Position numbers and translations under genes: made by a program. The notes under the pieces were generated by a model, which was not told where the DNA came from, made no database searches, and was given only the letters and a program-made list of their open reading frames with translations. Below, one piece after another: positions 41,503 through 49,471 of a DNA stretch of 64,000 nt (its first letter is position 1; each line of letters begins with the position of its first letter). Source of the stretch: Nocardioides sp. SR21 (GTDB lineage: Bacteria; Actinomycetota; Actinomycetes; Propionibacteriales; Nocardioidaceae); NCBI RefSeq assembly GCF_022761125.1, contig NZ_JAKWJR010000013.1, positions 1 through 64,000 on the forward strand. Direction: 5' to 3'.

Positions 41503-42930
41503 TCAGGACCGGTACGGCAGATGCACCAGGTCGAGGGCCCGTTGCGCCGCCGAGCCGGCCGCGGCCACCAGCCGGACCTCGCCGTCGACGCTCGCGTCGA
41601 CCAGCACCCGGACCCCGGCGCTGGACAGCAGGTCCACCTCGGACAGGTCGACCGACACCAGGCGGGTGCCGCCGCGGCTGGCGCGGTCGAGGGTACGGCG
41701 CAGCAGCACGGCACCGGCTCGGTCGACGATGCCGGTCACGAGCACGTCCTGCCCGTCGACGCTCAGGCCGAGCTCGCCGTCGACGACCGGTCCGGTCGAG
41801 ACCCCACGCAGGAGCGCGACGGGATGCGCCACCTGATGGCGGACGACGGCGCGGGTGCCGCTCGCGCTCTGCCCGACCCGGAAGTCGTCGGTGTAGGCGC
41901 GCACCATCGCCAGGCCCCGTCCGCGGTCCACGTCCTCCACCGGCACGCGCCAGCGGCCGTCGTCGGCGACCTCCAGGCGCACCTCGCCGGTGGGGCCGAG
42001 GTCGCCGGCGATCCGGACCAGGTCGGTCGCCCGGGGCACCGGGTAGGCGTGCTCGACCGCGTTGGCGACGAGCTCGCTCACCGCGTGCAGGAGCGCCATC
42101 TCGTCCACCGGGCCGATCCGCAGGTGGGCGAGCCAGTCGCTGAGTCCCGCGCGCACTGTGGGGACGGACCCCGTGACGGCGGGGAGCACCAGCCGCAGGG
42201 GCACGACGGCGGCGGCCCGCTGCACCGCGAGCACGGTGATGTCGTCGGAGTAGCCGGTCACCCGGGTCAGCACGTCGAGGACCTCCCGGCAGATCCGGTC
42301 GACGGTCGTCTCCTCCGTGGCGGGGCCGGTCAGTACCTGACCGGCCACCCGCAGGAGGTCCACCGTGTTCTGGGCCGGCGACCCGGGACGCTCGACCAGC
42401 CCGTCGCTGTAGAGCAGGAGCACGTCCCCCTCGCCGAGCACGTGCTGCCCGCGGGAGAACGACTGCTCCGCCCCGAGCGGTCGCCCGCCGGAGAGCGGGA
42501 GGTAGCTCGCTCGACCGTCGGGCGTCACGACCACCGGAGGCGGGTGGCCCGCGGTGCAGTAGCCGAGCTCGCCGGTCTGCGGGTCGAGGACGCACGCGCA
42601 CACCGTCGTGGTCCGCGCGTCGGCCAGCCGGCCCGCGCGACGGTCGATCAGCTCCAGGGCCGCGACGATGTCGCCGTCCTCCCGGACCCGCTCGTCGAAG
42701 ACCGCCTTGAGCTCCGCCATCACCACCGACGCCTCGACGCCGTGGCCGACCACGTCCCCGACCACCACGACCACCCGGCCGTCGGGCAGCGGGATCGCGT
42801 CGAACCAGTCGCCCCCCGAGCCCGCGTCGCTCGCCGCGAGCAGGCAGCGGGCGGCCAGCTCGACACGCGGCAGCACCGGAAGCCCCTGGGGGAGCATCGC
42901 GTCCTGCAGTGCGACGAGTGCTGGATCCAT
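41503..42930 (-). CDS. SpoIIE phosphatase, RsbW-like kinase and STAS fusion
   Basis: 475-aa three-domain protein. Residues about 10-215 are a PP2C/SpoIIE phosphatase (GGDWFDAIPL, VVGDVVGHGVEASVVMAEL, GHPPPVVV, LLLYSDGLVERPG, GYSDDITVLAVQ). Residues about 230-345 are an RsbW-type ATPase (SELVANAVEHAY N-box, VADDGRW, DRGRGLAMVRAYTD). Residues about 360-470 are a STAS domain retaining serines at the phospho-site (LVSVDLSEVDLLSSAGVRVL). Thus phosphatase, anti-sigma kinase and antagonist occur in one chain. No sensory domain precedes the phosphatase. It is 10 bp from the alcohol dehydrogenase gene, whose divergent neighbour encodes a SigB-class sigma factor, its likely target. Confidence 0.88.
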   Translation of the reverse strand: MDPALVALQDAMLPQGLPVLPRVELAARCLLAASDAGSGGDWFDAIPLPDGRVVVVVGDVVGHGVEASVVMAELKAVFDERVREDGDIVAALELIDRRAGRLADARTTTVCACVLDPQTGELGYCTAGHPPPVVVTPDGRASYLPLSGGRPLGAEQSFSRGQHVLGEGDVLLLYSDGLVERPGSPAQNTVDLLRVAGQVLTGPATEETTVDRICREVLDVLTRVTGYSDDITVLAVQRAAAVVPLRLVLPAVTGSVPTVRAGLSDWLAHLRIGPVDEMALLHAVSELVANAVEHAYPVPRATDLVRIAGDLGPTGEVRLEVADDGRWRVPVEDVDRGRGLAMVRAYTDDFRVGQSASGTRAVVRHQVAHPVALLRGVSTGPVVDGELGLSVDGQDVLVTGIVDRAGAVLLRRTLDRASRGGTRLVSVDLSEVDLLSSAGVRVLVDASVDGEVRLVAAAGSAAQRALDLVHLPYRS

Positions 42931-42940
42931 GCCGTGCCTC

Positions 42941-44122
42941 TCAGGGCTTGAAGAGAACCTTGACCATGCCGTCGTCCTTGGCCTGGAACGTCTTGTACGC
43001 CGCCGGCGCCTCCGAGAGCGGCAGGGCGTGGGTGTGGAAGGTCTCGACGCCGAGGCGGTCCTCGTCCTCGCCGAGCACCTCGAGGATGTCGTCGGTCCAG
43101 GCCCGCACGTTGGCCTGTCCCATCCGCAGCTGCAGCTGCTTGTCGAAGAGCTGGAACATCGGCATCGGGTCCACCGCTCCCCCGTACACACCGGAGATCG
43201 AGACGGTGCCACCGCGGCGGACGGCGTCGAAGGCGGTGTAGAGCGCGTCGAGGCGCTCGATGCCCATGTTCTTCATCATCAGCTCCTGCACCTTCTTGGG
43301 CAGCAGCCGCAGGGACTTCTGGATCCCCTCCGCGACGGGCGAGCCGTGTGCCTCCATCCCGACCGCCTCGAGCACGGCGTCCGGGCCGCGGCCTCCGGTC
43401 AGCTCGCGCGCGGCCTCGCCGATGTCGTCGACCTCGTCGAGGTTCAGGGTCTGGGCGCCGCGAGCAGCGACGCGCGCCAGGCGCTCGGGCACCCGGTCGA
43501 CCACGATCACCCGGTGCCCCCGGTCCAGCGCGATCCGGGTGGCCATGTCGCCGATCGGGCCCGCGCCCAGGACCATCAGAGTGTCGCCGTCGTCCAGGTC
43601 GGCGTACGCCACGCCCTGCCAGGCCGTCGGCAGCACGTCGGACAGGTAGACGAAGCGCTCATCGGGCGGACCGTCCGGCACCTTCACGGGCAGGAAGTCG
43701 GCGAACGGCACTCGGAGGAGCTCGGCCTGGCCACCGGGTACCTGGCCGTAGAGCTTGCTGTAGCCGAACAGGCTGGCCCCGGTGCCCTGGTCGCGGTTCT
43801 GCGTGGTCTCGCACTGGCTGTACAGGTGCCGCTCACACATCCAGCAGGATCCGCAGCTCACGTTGAAGGGCACCACCACCCGGTCGCCCACGGCGAGGTC
43901 ACGGACGTCGGCGCCCACCGCCTCGACGATGCCCATCGGCTCGTGGCCCACGATGTCGCCCGGCGTCATGAACGGTGTCAGCGGGTCGTAGAGGTGCAGG
44001 TCCGAGCCGCAGAGTCCCGTGGTCGTGATCCGCACGATCGCGTCGGTCGGCTCCTGGATCGTCGGGTCCGGGACGTCCTCGACCCGCATGTCCTTCCGGC
44101 CCTGCCACGTCACTGCCTTCAC
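42941..44122 (-). CDS. Zinc-dependent alcohol dehydrogenase
   Basis: 393-aa medium-chain dehydrogenase of the formaldehyde-dehydrogenase-like class. GTG 44122 is the start because AGGAGGAC lies 4-5 nt upstream; ATG 44155 would add 11 residues over that ribosome site. Catalytic zinc ligands are Cys in TTGLCGSDLH and GHE in GDIVGHEPMG. The structural zinc loop is CGSCWMCERHLYSQC. The NAD site is LMVLGAGPIGDMA with VVDRVPERL. The region MGIERLDALYTAFDAVRRGGTVSISGVYGG is typical of large actinobacterial homologues. It is first in an operon with the phosphatase-kinase fusion and lies under a SigB-type promoter. Confidence 0.88.
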   Translation of the reverse strand: MKAVTWQGRKDMRVEDVPDPTIQEPTDAIVRITTTGLCGSDLHLYDPLTPFMTPGDIVGHEPMGIVEAVGADVRDLAVGDRVVVPFNVSCGSCWMCERHLYSQCETTQNRDQGTGASLFGYSKLYGQVPGGQAELLRVPFADFLPVKVPDGPPDERFVYLSDVLPTAWQGVAYADLDDGDTLMVLGAGPIGDMATRIALDRGHRVIVVDRVPERLARVAARGAQTLNLDEVDDIGEAARELTGGRGPDAVLEAVGMEAHGSPVAEGIQKSLRLLPKKVQELMMKNMGIERLDALYTAFDAVRRGGTVSISGVYGGAVDPMPMFQLFDKQLQLRMGQANVRAWTDDILEVLGEDEDRLGVETFHTHALPLSEAPAAYKTFQAKDDGMVKVLFKP

Positions 44123-44177
44123 AACGTCCTCCTGATGTTCGTGCGATGTGTTCATGCGATCGTCGGTCTCCGCCGCG

Positions 44178-44202
44178 GTACCCAGGGGCCGTCGGCCGAA
44201 CC
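44178..44202 (-). promoter_or_regulatory. SigB-type promoter of dehydrogenase operon
   Basis: On the minus strand GGTTC (44198-44202), 14-nt spacer, GGGTAC (44178-44183). This agrees closely with the SigB/SigF consensus. The start codon is 55 nt downstream of the hexamer. Confidence 0.75.
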
Positions 44203-44205
44203 GCC

Positions 44206-44232
44206 GGTTTCGACCTCGCCCCGGCCGGGTAC
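44206..44232 (+). promoter_or_regulatory. SigB-type promoter of sigma factor gene
   Basis: GGTTT (44206-44210), 16-nt spacer, GGGTAC (44227-44232): an exact match to the SigB/SigF-class consensus. It begins 4 bp from the -35 of the divergent promoter. It lies 135 nt before the sigma gene ATG, implying autoregulation with a long leader. Confidence 0.8.
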
Positions 44233-44367
44233 GAGACGAGGAGCCCCTTCTCCCGCCTGGACTTGCTTGAGAGGCTCATCGAGGTAACGTCGAGGGCAGA
44301 GACGAACACATCTCCTTGCTGAAGAAGCCGGCGAGGCACACCATCACTCTCGGGATGGAGCGCCTAC

Positions 44368-45201
44368 ATGAGCGATCTCGCAAGCCCCGTCACCACTCTC
44401 CTCGAACCGCTCAGCGACCACGAGCTGCGCGACCCCAACTGCGGGCTGACGCGAACCGAGCGGTCCGAGCAGACCGCGATGCTCCTGCGCGCCGCCGCCG
44501 AGACGGACGACCCGGACGACGCCACCGAGCTGAGGTCGCGGGTCGTGCTGATCAACCGCGGCGTCGCCGAGGCGATCGCCCGGCGCTACCAGGGCCGCGG
44601 CGTGCCCGTCGACGACCTCGTGCAGGTCGCGCAGGAGGGGCTCATCAAGGCGGTGTCCCGGTTCGACCCGGACCTGCGCAACGACCTGCTCACGTTCGCC
44701 GTGCCGACCATCCGCGGCGAGGTGCAGCGCTACTTCCGCGACCAGGGGTGGATGGTGCGTCCCACCCGGCGCGTCCAGGAGATCCAGGGTCAGGCGCGCG
44801 AGGCCACCCGCGAGCTGGAGCAGAGCCTCGGCGAGGAGCCCACCGAGCAGGAGGTCGCCGACCAGGTCGGTGTGCCGATCGCCGAGTACCGGAGAGCCGT
44901 CGCTGCCCACGGCTGCTTCCAACCCGTGTCGCTCGACCTGTTGGTCGGGTCGGACCGCGCAACCCTCGGCGACATCCTGGTCGGGGACGACGAGGACGGC
45001 CCGGCCAGCGAGGCGCGCCTGGTGCTGGCGCCCGTCGTGCGCCGGCTCTCCGAGCGAGACCGCCGGATCCTCTACCTGCGCTACTTCGCCGACCTCACCC
45101 AGACAGAGATCGGCAAGGACCTCGGCGTGACCCAGATGCAGGTCTCGCGGTTGCTGACCCGGATCCTGGGCGACCTGCGCGACGAGCTCGGGGCCGCCTG
45201 A
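44368..45201 (+). CDS. SigB/SigF-class RNA polymerase sigma factor
   Basis: 277-aa group 3 sigma factor with regions 2, 3 and 4. Region 2 has LRSRVVLINRGVAEAIARRYQGRGVPVDDLVQVAQEGLIKAVSRFDPDLRNDLLTFAVPTIRGEVQRYFRDQGW, matching the SigB/SigF/SigG signature (shown here over residues 55-130). Region 3 includes VRPTRRVQEI and SLGEEPTEQEVADQVGV. Region 4 is LSERDRRILYLRYFADLTQTEIGKDLGVTQMQVSRLL. It should direct RNA polymerase to GGTTT-N16-GGGTAC promoters, several of which are in this window. Control by partner switching is expected, most likely through the fusion protein encoded divergently. Confidence 0.92.
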   Translation: MSDLASPVTTLLEPLSDHELRDPNCGLTRTERSEQTAMLLRAAAETDDPDDATELRSRVVLINRGVAEAIARRYQGRGVPVDDLVQVAQEGLIKAVSRFDPDLRNDLLTFAVPTIRGEVQRYFRDQGWMVRPTRRVQEIQGQAREATRELEQSLGEEPTEQEVADQVGVPIAEYRRAVAAHGCFQPVSLDLLVGSDRATLGDILVGDDEDGPASEARLVLAPVVRRLSERDRRILYLRYFADLTQTEIGKDLGVTQMQVSRLLTRILGDLRDELGAA

Positions 45202-45238
45202 TCACGGGCTGCCCGCACGGATGGGGCGAGTCCCGGCG

Positions 45239-45244
45239 GGGTAC
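45239..45244 (+). promoter_or_regulatory. SigB-type -10 of F420 oxidoreductase gene
   Basis: GGGTAC lies 9 nt before the ATG at 45254; GGATG 15 nt upstream is a weak -35. A leaderless mRNA is implied. Confidence 0.5.
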
Positions 45245-45253
45245 TCCCCGCCC

Positions 45254-46240
45254 ATGACGCGTTTCGGCTACACCCTGATGAGCGAGCAGAGCGGGCCGAA
45301 GGAGCTGGTCCGGTACGCCCAGTCCGCCGAGTCGGTGGGCTTCGACTTCGAGGTGATGAGCGACCACTTCTCCCCCTGGGTCACCGAGCAGGGGCACGCG
45401 CCGTACGCCTGGACGCTGCTGGGCGCGGTCGCGCAGGCCACCTCGCGGGTCGGGCTGATGACGTTCGTGACCTGCCCGGCGCTGCGCTACCACCCGGCCG
45501 TCGTCGCCCAGAAGGCCGCCACCGCGCAGATCCTGGCGGACGGGCGCTTCACGCTCGGGCTCGGCAGTGGCGAGAACCTCAACGAGCACGTCGTCGGTGA
45601 GGGCTGGCCCGCCGTGCAGGACCGGCAGGCCATGCTGCGCGAGGCGGTGGAGATCATCCGCCTCCTGCACACCGGCGACCTCGTCGACCATCGCGGCGAG
45701 TACTTCCAGGTCGACTCGGCCCGCATCTGGGACCTGCCCGACGAGGGCGTCGAGATCGGTGTCGCGGTCTCGGGTGACCGGTCGATCGAGGAGCTCGCAC
45801 CGCTGGCCGACCACCTCATCGGCGTCGAGCCGGACGTGTCATTGATCGACGACTGGAACGCGGTCGACGGCGCGGCCCAGATCGGCAGCCAGGCAAGGGC
45901 GATCGGGCAGATCCCGATCTGCTGGGACCGCGACGAGGACACCGCGGTGAAGCGCGCGCACGAGCAGTTCCGCTGGTTCGGTGGTGGGTGGCCGGTCAAC
46001 GCGGACCTGCCGACCCCGGCGGGATTCGCCGCGGCCACGCAGTTCGTGCGGCCCGAGGACGTGGCCGACGCGATCCCGTGCGGCCCCGACCTCGACCGGG
46101 TCGTCGACGCGGTGTCGGCGTACTGGAAGGCCGGCTTCACCGACATCGCGGTCGTGCAGGTCGGCGACCAGGGCCAGGACGAGTTCCTCGCCGAGGCCGC
46201 CGGGCCGCTGCTCGAGAAGCTGCGCTCTGCTGCTCCCTGA
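45254..46240 (+). CDS. F420-dependent luciferase-like oxidoreductase (1)
   Basis: 328-aa TIM-barrel flavin/F420 enzyme of the luciferase-like monooxygenase superfamily, TIGR03557-like subgroup. The hallmark GFDFEVMSDHFSPWVTEQGHAPYAW is near residue 30, followed by MTFVTCPALRYHPAVVAQKAAT and ADGRFTLGLGSGENLNEHV. ATG 45254 is chosen because GGGTAC ends 9 nt upstream; the frame opens at 45221. Members use reduced F420 to reduce or oxidise small molecules. It is 52 bp downstream of the sigma factor gene and shares its regulon signature. The window has a second member at 55122. Confidence 0.87.
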   Translation: MTRFGYTLMSEQSGPKELVRYAQSAESVGFDFEVMSDHFSPWVTEQGHAPYAWTLLGAVAQATSRVGLMTFVTCPALRYHPAVVAQKAATAQILADGRFTLGLGSGENLNEHVVGEGWPAVQDRQAMLREAVEIIRLLHTGDLVDHRGEYFQVDSARIWDLPDEGVEIGVAVSGDRSIEELAPLADHLIGVEPDVSLIDDWNAVDGAAQIGSQARAIGQIPICWDRDEDTAVKRAHEQFRWFGGGWPVNADLPTPAGFAAATQFVRPEDVADAIPCGPDLDRVVDAVSAYWKAGFTDIAVVQVGDQGQDEFLAEAAGPLLEKLRSAAP

Positions 46241-46322
46241 CCGTTTGCCGGTGACGTGGTCGGGCACCGTCGTCCGCTCCGTGACGACTCACCCGAACGG
46301 GGCGCGTAGGTGCCGGAGGTAC

Positions 46323-46328
46323 GGGTAC
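46323..46328 (+). promoter_or_regulatory. SigB-type -10 of catalase gene
   Basis: GGGTAC lies 34 nt before the ATG of the catalase gene, whose own ribosome site is GGGAGGA. No good -35 is visible at 14-17 nt. Confidence 0.45.
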
Positions 46329-46362
46329 CTCTCGGCATCGTCCACCACTCCGGGAGGAACTC

Positions 46363-48624
46363 ATGGACCCCAAGCAGCTCGCGAAGGACACGTTCGAGAA
46401 GGTTGTCGGGAGGATCGCGGAGAAGGCTGCGGGAATGGCCGAGCCGCCGGTCCCTGGAGCGCCGGGTGTCGAGCCGCCCCAGCTCGAGGAGCCGACCGAG
46501 CCGCGCGAGCCGCTGCCCCCGAAGCCGGACCAGGGTGCCCCGGAGCTGCGGACGGCGACCGGCGCCGAGGTGGACGGGAAGCCGGACGCCCGTGCCCAGC
46601 ACGAGACCTACCTGACGACGTCGACCGGCGCGAGGATCCGCGACACCGACCACTCCCTCAAGGCCGGTGAGCGCGGGCCGACGCTGCTGCAGGACCACCA
46701 CCTGCGCGAGAAGATCACGCACTTCGACCACGAGCGGATCCCGGAGCGCGTCGTGCACGCGCGCGGCGCCGGCGCGCACGGCGTGTTCGTCGGGTACGGC
46801 ACCGCGGACTCGGTCTGCCGGGCGGGCTTCCTGCGGGAGGGTGTCGAGACGCCGACGTTCGTGCGGTTCTCGACGGTGCTGGGCTCACGGGGGTCGGCGG
46901 ACACCGTCCGGGACACCCGCGGGTTCGCGACGAAGTTCTACACGGCCGAGGGCAACTTCGACCTGGTCGGCAACAACATCCCGGTGTTCTTCATCCAGGA
47001 CGGCATCAAGTTCCCCGACGTCATCCACGCCGGCAAGCCGCACCCGGACCGGGAGATCCCCCAGGCGCAGAGCGCGCACGACACGTTCTGGGACTTCGTC
47101 TCCCTGCACACCGAGGCGCAGCACCACACGATGTGGAACATGTCCGACCGGGGGATCCCGCGGTCCTACCGGACCATGGAGGGATTCGGCGTCCACACGT
47201 TCCGGGTCGAGAACGACGAGGGCGCGACGTCGCTGGTGAAGTTCCACTGGAAGCCGCGGCTCGGCGTGCACTCCCTCACCTGGGAGGAGGCGCAGCTCCT
47301 CGGCGGCGTCGACCCGGACTTCCACCGGCGCGACCTGTACGACGCGATCGAGTCCGGCGCGTACCCGGCGTACGAGCTCGGGCTGCAGGTGTTCCCCGAC
47401 AACCCGGAGCAGGTGTTCGGCGACGTCGACCTGCTCGACCCCACGAAGATCGTGCCCGAGGAGCTGGCTCCGGTGCAGCCGGTCGGGCTGATGGTGCTGA
47501 CCGCGAACCCCACGAACTTCTTCGCGGAGACCGAGCAGGTCGCGTTCCACGTCGGCCACCTGGTCGCCGGCATCGACGCCACCGACGACCCGTTGCTGCA
47601 GGCGAGGCTGTTCTCGTACGTCGACACCCAGCTGTCGCGGCTCGGCGGGCCGAACTACAACCAGATCCCCGTCAACCGGCCGCACACCGAGGTCAACGAC
47701 ATGTTCCGCGACGGCTTCCACCAGCACGCGGTGCACGCGGGCGTCGCGCCGTACAAGCCGAACTCGCTGGACGGCGGCTGCCCGTTCCACGCCGGCGCCG
47801 ACCTCGAGGGCTCGTTCGAGCACCTGCCGGCTCGGGTCGCCGAGGCGACGAAGGTGCGCGCCCAACCGGCGTCGTACGACGACCACTACAGCCAGGTGCG
47901 GCAGTTCTGGCTGAGCATGTCGCCCGTCGAGCAGGAGCACATCATCCGGGCGTACGCGTTCGAGCTCGGGAAGTGCTACGAGCAGACGATCAAGGAGCGC
48001 CAGCTCCAGTGCCTGGCGAACATCGACCCCCGCTTGTGCTCTGAGGTGGCGACCGCGCTCGGCCTGCCCGCGCCATCGCCGACGGTCCCGCTCGTCGACC
48101 TCGAGCCCTCCCCTGCGCTCTCCCAGGTCGGTGAGGCGTGGCCGCCCGACGGTCGGATGGTGGGCATCGTCATCGACCCGGACGGCGACCTGGCGGACCT
48201 GGCGGCGGTGCGCACTGCGATCTTCGGCGCCGGGATGGTGCCTCTGCTCATCGGACCCCACGGCGGCGAGGTCGGCGGCTTCCCGGTGCAGCGCACGTTC
48301 GCGACCGCGCGCTCGGTCGAGTTCGACGTGGTGCTGGTCGCCGGCTCGCCGGTGCCCGCGCCCGACGCGATCCCGGCCCGGGACGCCAAGGTGGGCGCGG
48401 CCGACACGGTGACGGTCGACCCCCGCGTCGTGCTCCTGCTCGAGGAGGCGTACCGCCACTGCAAGGTGATCGGCGCCTGGGGCGAGGGCGTGACCGCGCT
48501 GGAGGCAGCCGGGATCACCGGTACGCCGGGCATCGTCCGCGGCGACACCGGAGCCGATGTCCTGGCCCGCGTCCAGGAGCAGATGGCGTTCCACCGTGTG
48601 TGGGAGCGGTTCGCCCAGTCCTGA
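46363..48624 (+). CDS. katE: Large-subunit catalase (HPII type)
   Basis: 753-aa clade 2 catalase. After a 90-residue Pro/Glu-rich extension, the core has the catalytic His in RIPERVVHARGAGAHG, the distal Asn in DLVGNNIPVFFIQDG, and the haem-ligand Tyr in RLFSYVDTQLSRLGGPNYNQ. The C-terminal 150 residues are the class I glutaminase-like domain seen only in large catalases (MVGIVIDPDGDLADLAAVRTAIFGAGMVPLLIGPHGG). It decomposes hydrogen peroxide to water and oxygen. ATG 46363 follows GGGAGGA. Typical stationary-phase/general-stress enzyme, in line with the upstream GGGTAC. Confidence 0.95.
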   Translation: MDPKQLAKDTFEKVVGRIAEKAAGMAEPPVPGAPGVEPPQLEEPTEPREPLPPKPDQGAPELRTATGAEVDGKPDARAQHETYLTTSTGARIRDTDHSLKAGERGPTLLQDHHLREKITHFDHERIPERVVHARGAGAHGVFVGYGTADSVCRAGFLREGVETPTFVRFSTVLGSRGSADTVRDTRGFATKFYTAEGNFDLVGNNIPVFFIQDGIKFPDVIHAGKPHPDREIPQAQSAHDTFWDFVSLHTEAQHHTMWNMSDRGIPRSYRTMEGFGVHTFRVENDEGATSLVKFHWKPRLGVHSLTWEEAQLLGGVDPDFHRRDLYDAIESGAYPAYELGLQVFPDNPEQVFGDVDLLDPTKIVPEELAPVQPVGLMVLTANPTNFFAETEQVAFHVGHLVAGIDATDDPLLQARLFSYVDTQLSRLGGPNYNQIPVNRPHTEVNDMFRDGFHQHAVHAGVAPYKPNSLDGGCPFHAGADLEGSFEHLPARVAEATKVRAQPASYDDHYSQVRQFWLSMSPVEQEHIIRAYAFELGKCYEQTIKERQLQCLANIDPRLCSEVATALGLPAPSPTVPLVDLEPSPALSQVGEAWPPDGRMVGIVIDPDGDLADLAAVRTAIFGAGMVPLLIGPHGGEVGGFPVQRTFATARSVEFDVVLVAGSPVPAPDAIPARDAKVGAADTVTVDPRVVLLLEEAYRHCKVIGAWGEGVTALEAAGITGTPGIVRGDTGADVLARVQEQMAFHRVWERFAQS

Positions 48625-48696
48625 CGCTGGTCATCCGGGCGAGGAGCGGCGTGAACCCACCTGCTCCACGCCAGGTGAGCAGCGCATACTGGCCGC

Positions 48697-49146
48697 ATGG
48701 GGAAGCAGGACGAGACCGACTTGCAGCGACAGATCGACGAGCTGGTCGCGCAGATCGAGGTGAACAGCGCTGAGATCGACACCCTGACGCACCGAGCCGA
48801 CGCGGCAGACGCACGAGCCGACGCCGCCGAGTCACGCGGCTACGTGGCCGAGGCCCGCGCGGACGCCTCACACGCGCGTGCGGACCTGATGGAGGCCCGC
48901 CTGGAGCTCGACCGACAGTTGATCGCGGAGCTCCAGGCGGACGGTGTCGTCAGCCGCGAGCACGCGGTCCAGCTCGAGCGCGCCCTGCTCTCGTCTCGGG
49001 TCATCGGTATGGCGATCGGCATCCTGATGGCCAGCCGGAACGTCGACCAGGACGATGCCCTGGCGCTCCTCAAGGGCGCCAGCTCCCGGACCAACCGGCC
49101 GATGCGCGAGCTGGCCGCGTCGATCGTCGCGGGATCTGCTTCCTGA
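48697..49146 (+). CDS. ANTAR-domain protein with coiled coil
   Basis: 149-aa protein. Residues 1-80 form a long coiled coil with Ala/Arg/Asp heptads (DELVAQIEVNSAEIDTLTHRADAADARADAAESRG). Residues about 85-145 are an ANTAR RNA-binding domain: LQADGVVSREHAVQLERALLSSRVIGMAIGILMASRNVDQDDALALLKGASSR is the three-helix pattern. ANTAR proteins bind paired hexaloop hairpins and prevent termination. No GAF or receiver domain is present, so the coiled coil must dimerise or sense. A target RNA was not found in the window. Confidence 0.82.
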   Translation: MGKQDETDLQRQIDELVAQIEVNSAEIDTLTHRADAADARADAAESRGYVAEARADASHARADLMEARLELDRQLIAELQADGVVSREHAVQLERALLSSRVIGMAIGILMASRNVDQDDALALLKGASSRTNRPMRELAASIVAGSAS

Positions 49147-49471
49147 CGGCGACCGTCGTGGTTGGGCACCCACTGGCCATGACGCGGGTTCGAGCGCCGG
49201 CTGCGACGTCGGTGGTTGAGGTGCGGGCGGAGCGAGCCTCGAAAGCCACCTGCTGCCGACGCTGGGCTGCGGGTTGCTTGTGGTTGCGACCGACAGGGCT
49301 TCTACGCGGGTACGGCGGGGTTCGGGCTGGCGCTGCTTCCCGGGTTTCCGGCGGTGGCCTCGAAATCACCACGGAAGAATCCCCAGAACCATTTCGCGAT
49401 AGTGTCCATATCCCGGTCAACCACGGGCTTTTCGAGGCTTCACTGTCGGTGGTCGGTGCTTGGGTTGAACC
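49147..49471. other. 325-bp gap without a gene
   Basis: No convincing coding frame, tRNA or terminator was found between the ANTAR gene and the HNH gene. The stretch holds a REP-like imperfect palindrome (49211-49250) and two further fragments that reuse its words: GGTGGCCTCGAAATCACC near 49355 and TCAACCACGGG...TCGAGGC near 49420. A promoter for the HNH gene may lie at its right end. Confidence 0.5.
49211..49250. repeat. REP-like imperfect palindrome
   Basis: GGTGG...GAGG on the left pairs with CCTC...CCACC on the right around a GC-rich core containing GGCGGAGCGAGC. The unpaired bases TT and GAAAG break the stem. Similar words recur nearby. Such elements near DUF222/HNH genes look like dispersed extragenic repeats; copy number elsewhere cannot be seen from here. 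Confidence 0.45.

Noticed and set aside
49147..49471. tRNA or small RNA gene in the 325-bp gap
   Set aside because: No cloverleaf, acceptor stem or CCA-adjacent pattern could be traced; only palindromic fragments were seen.
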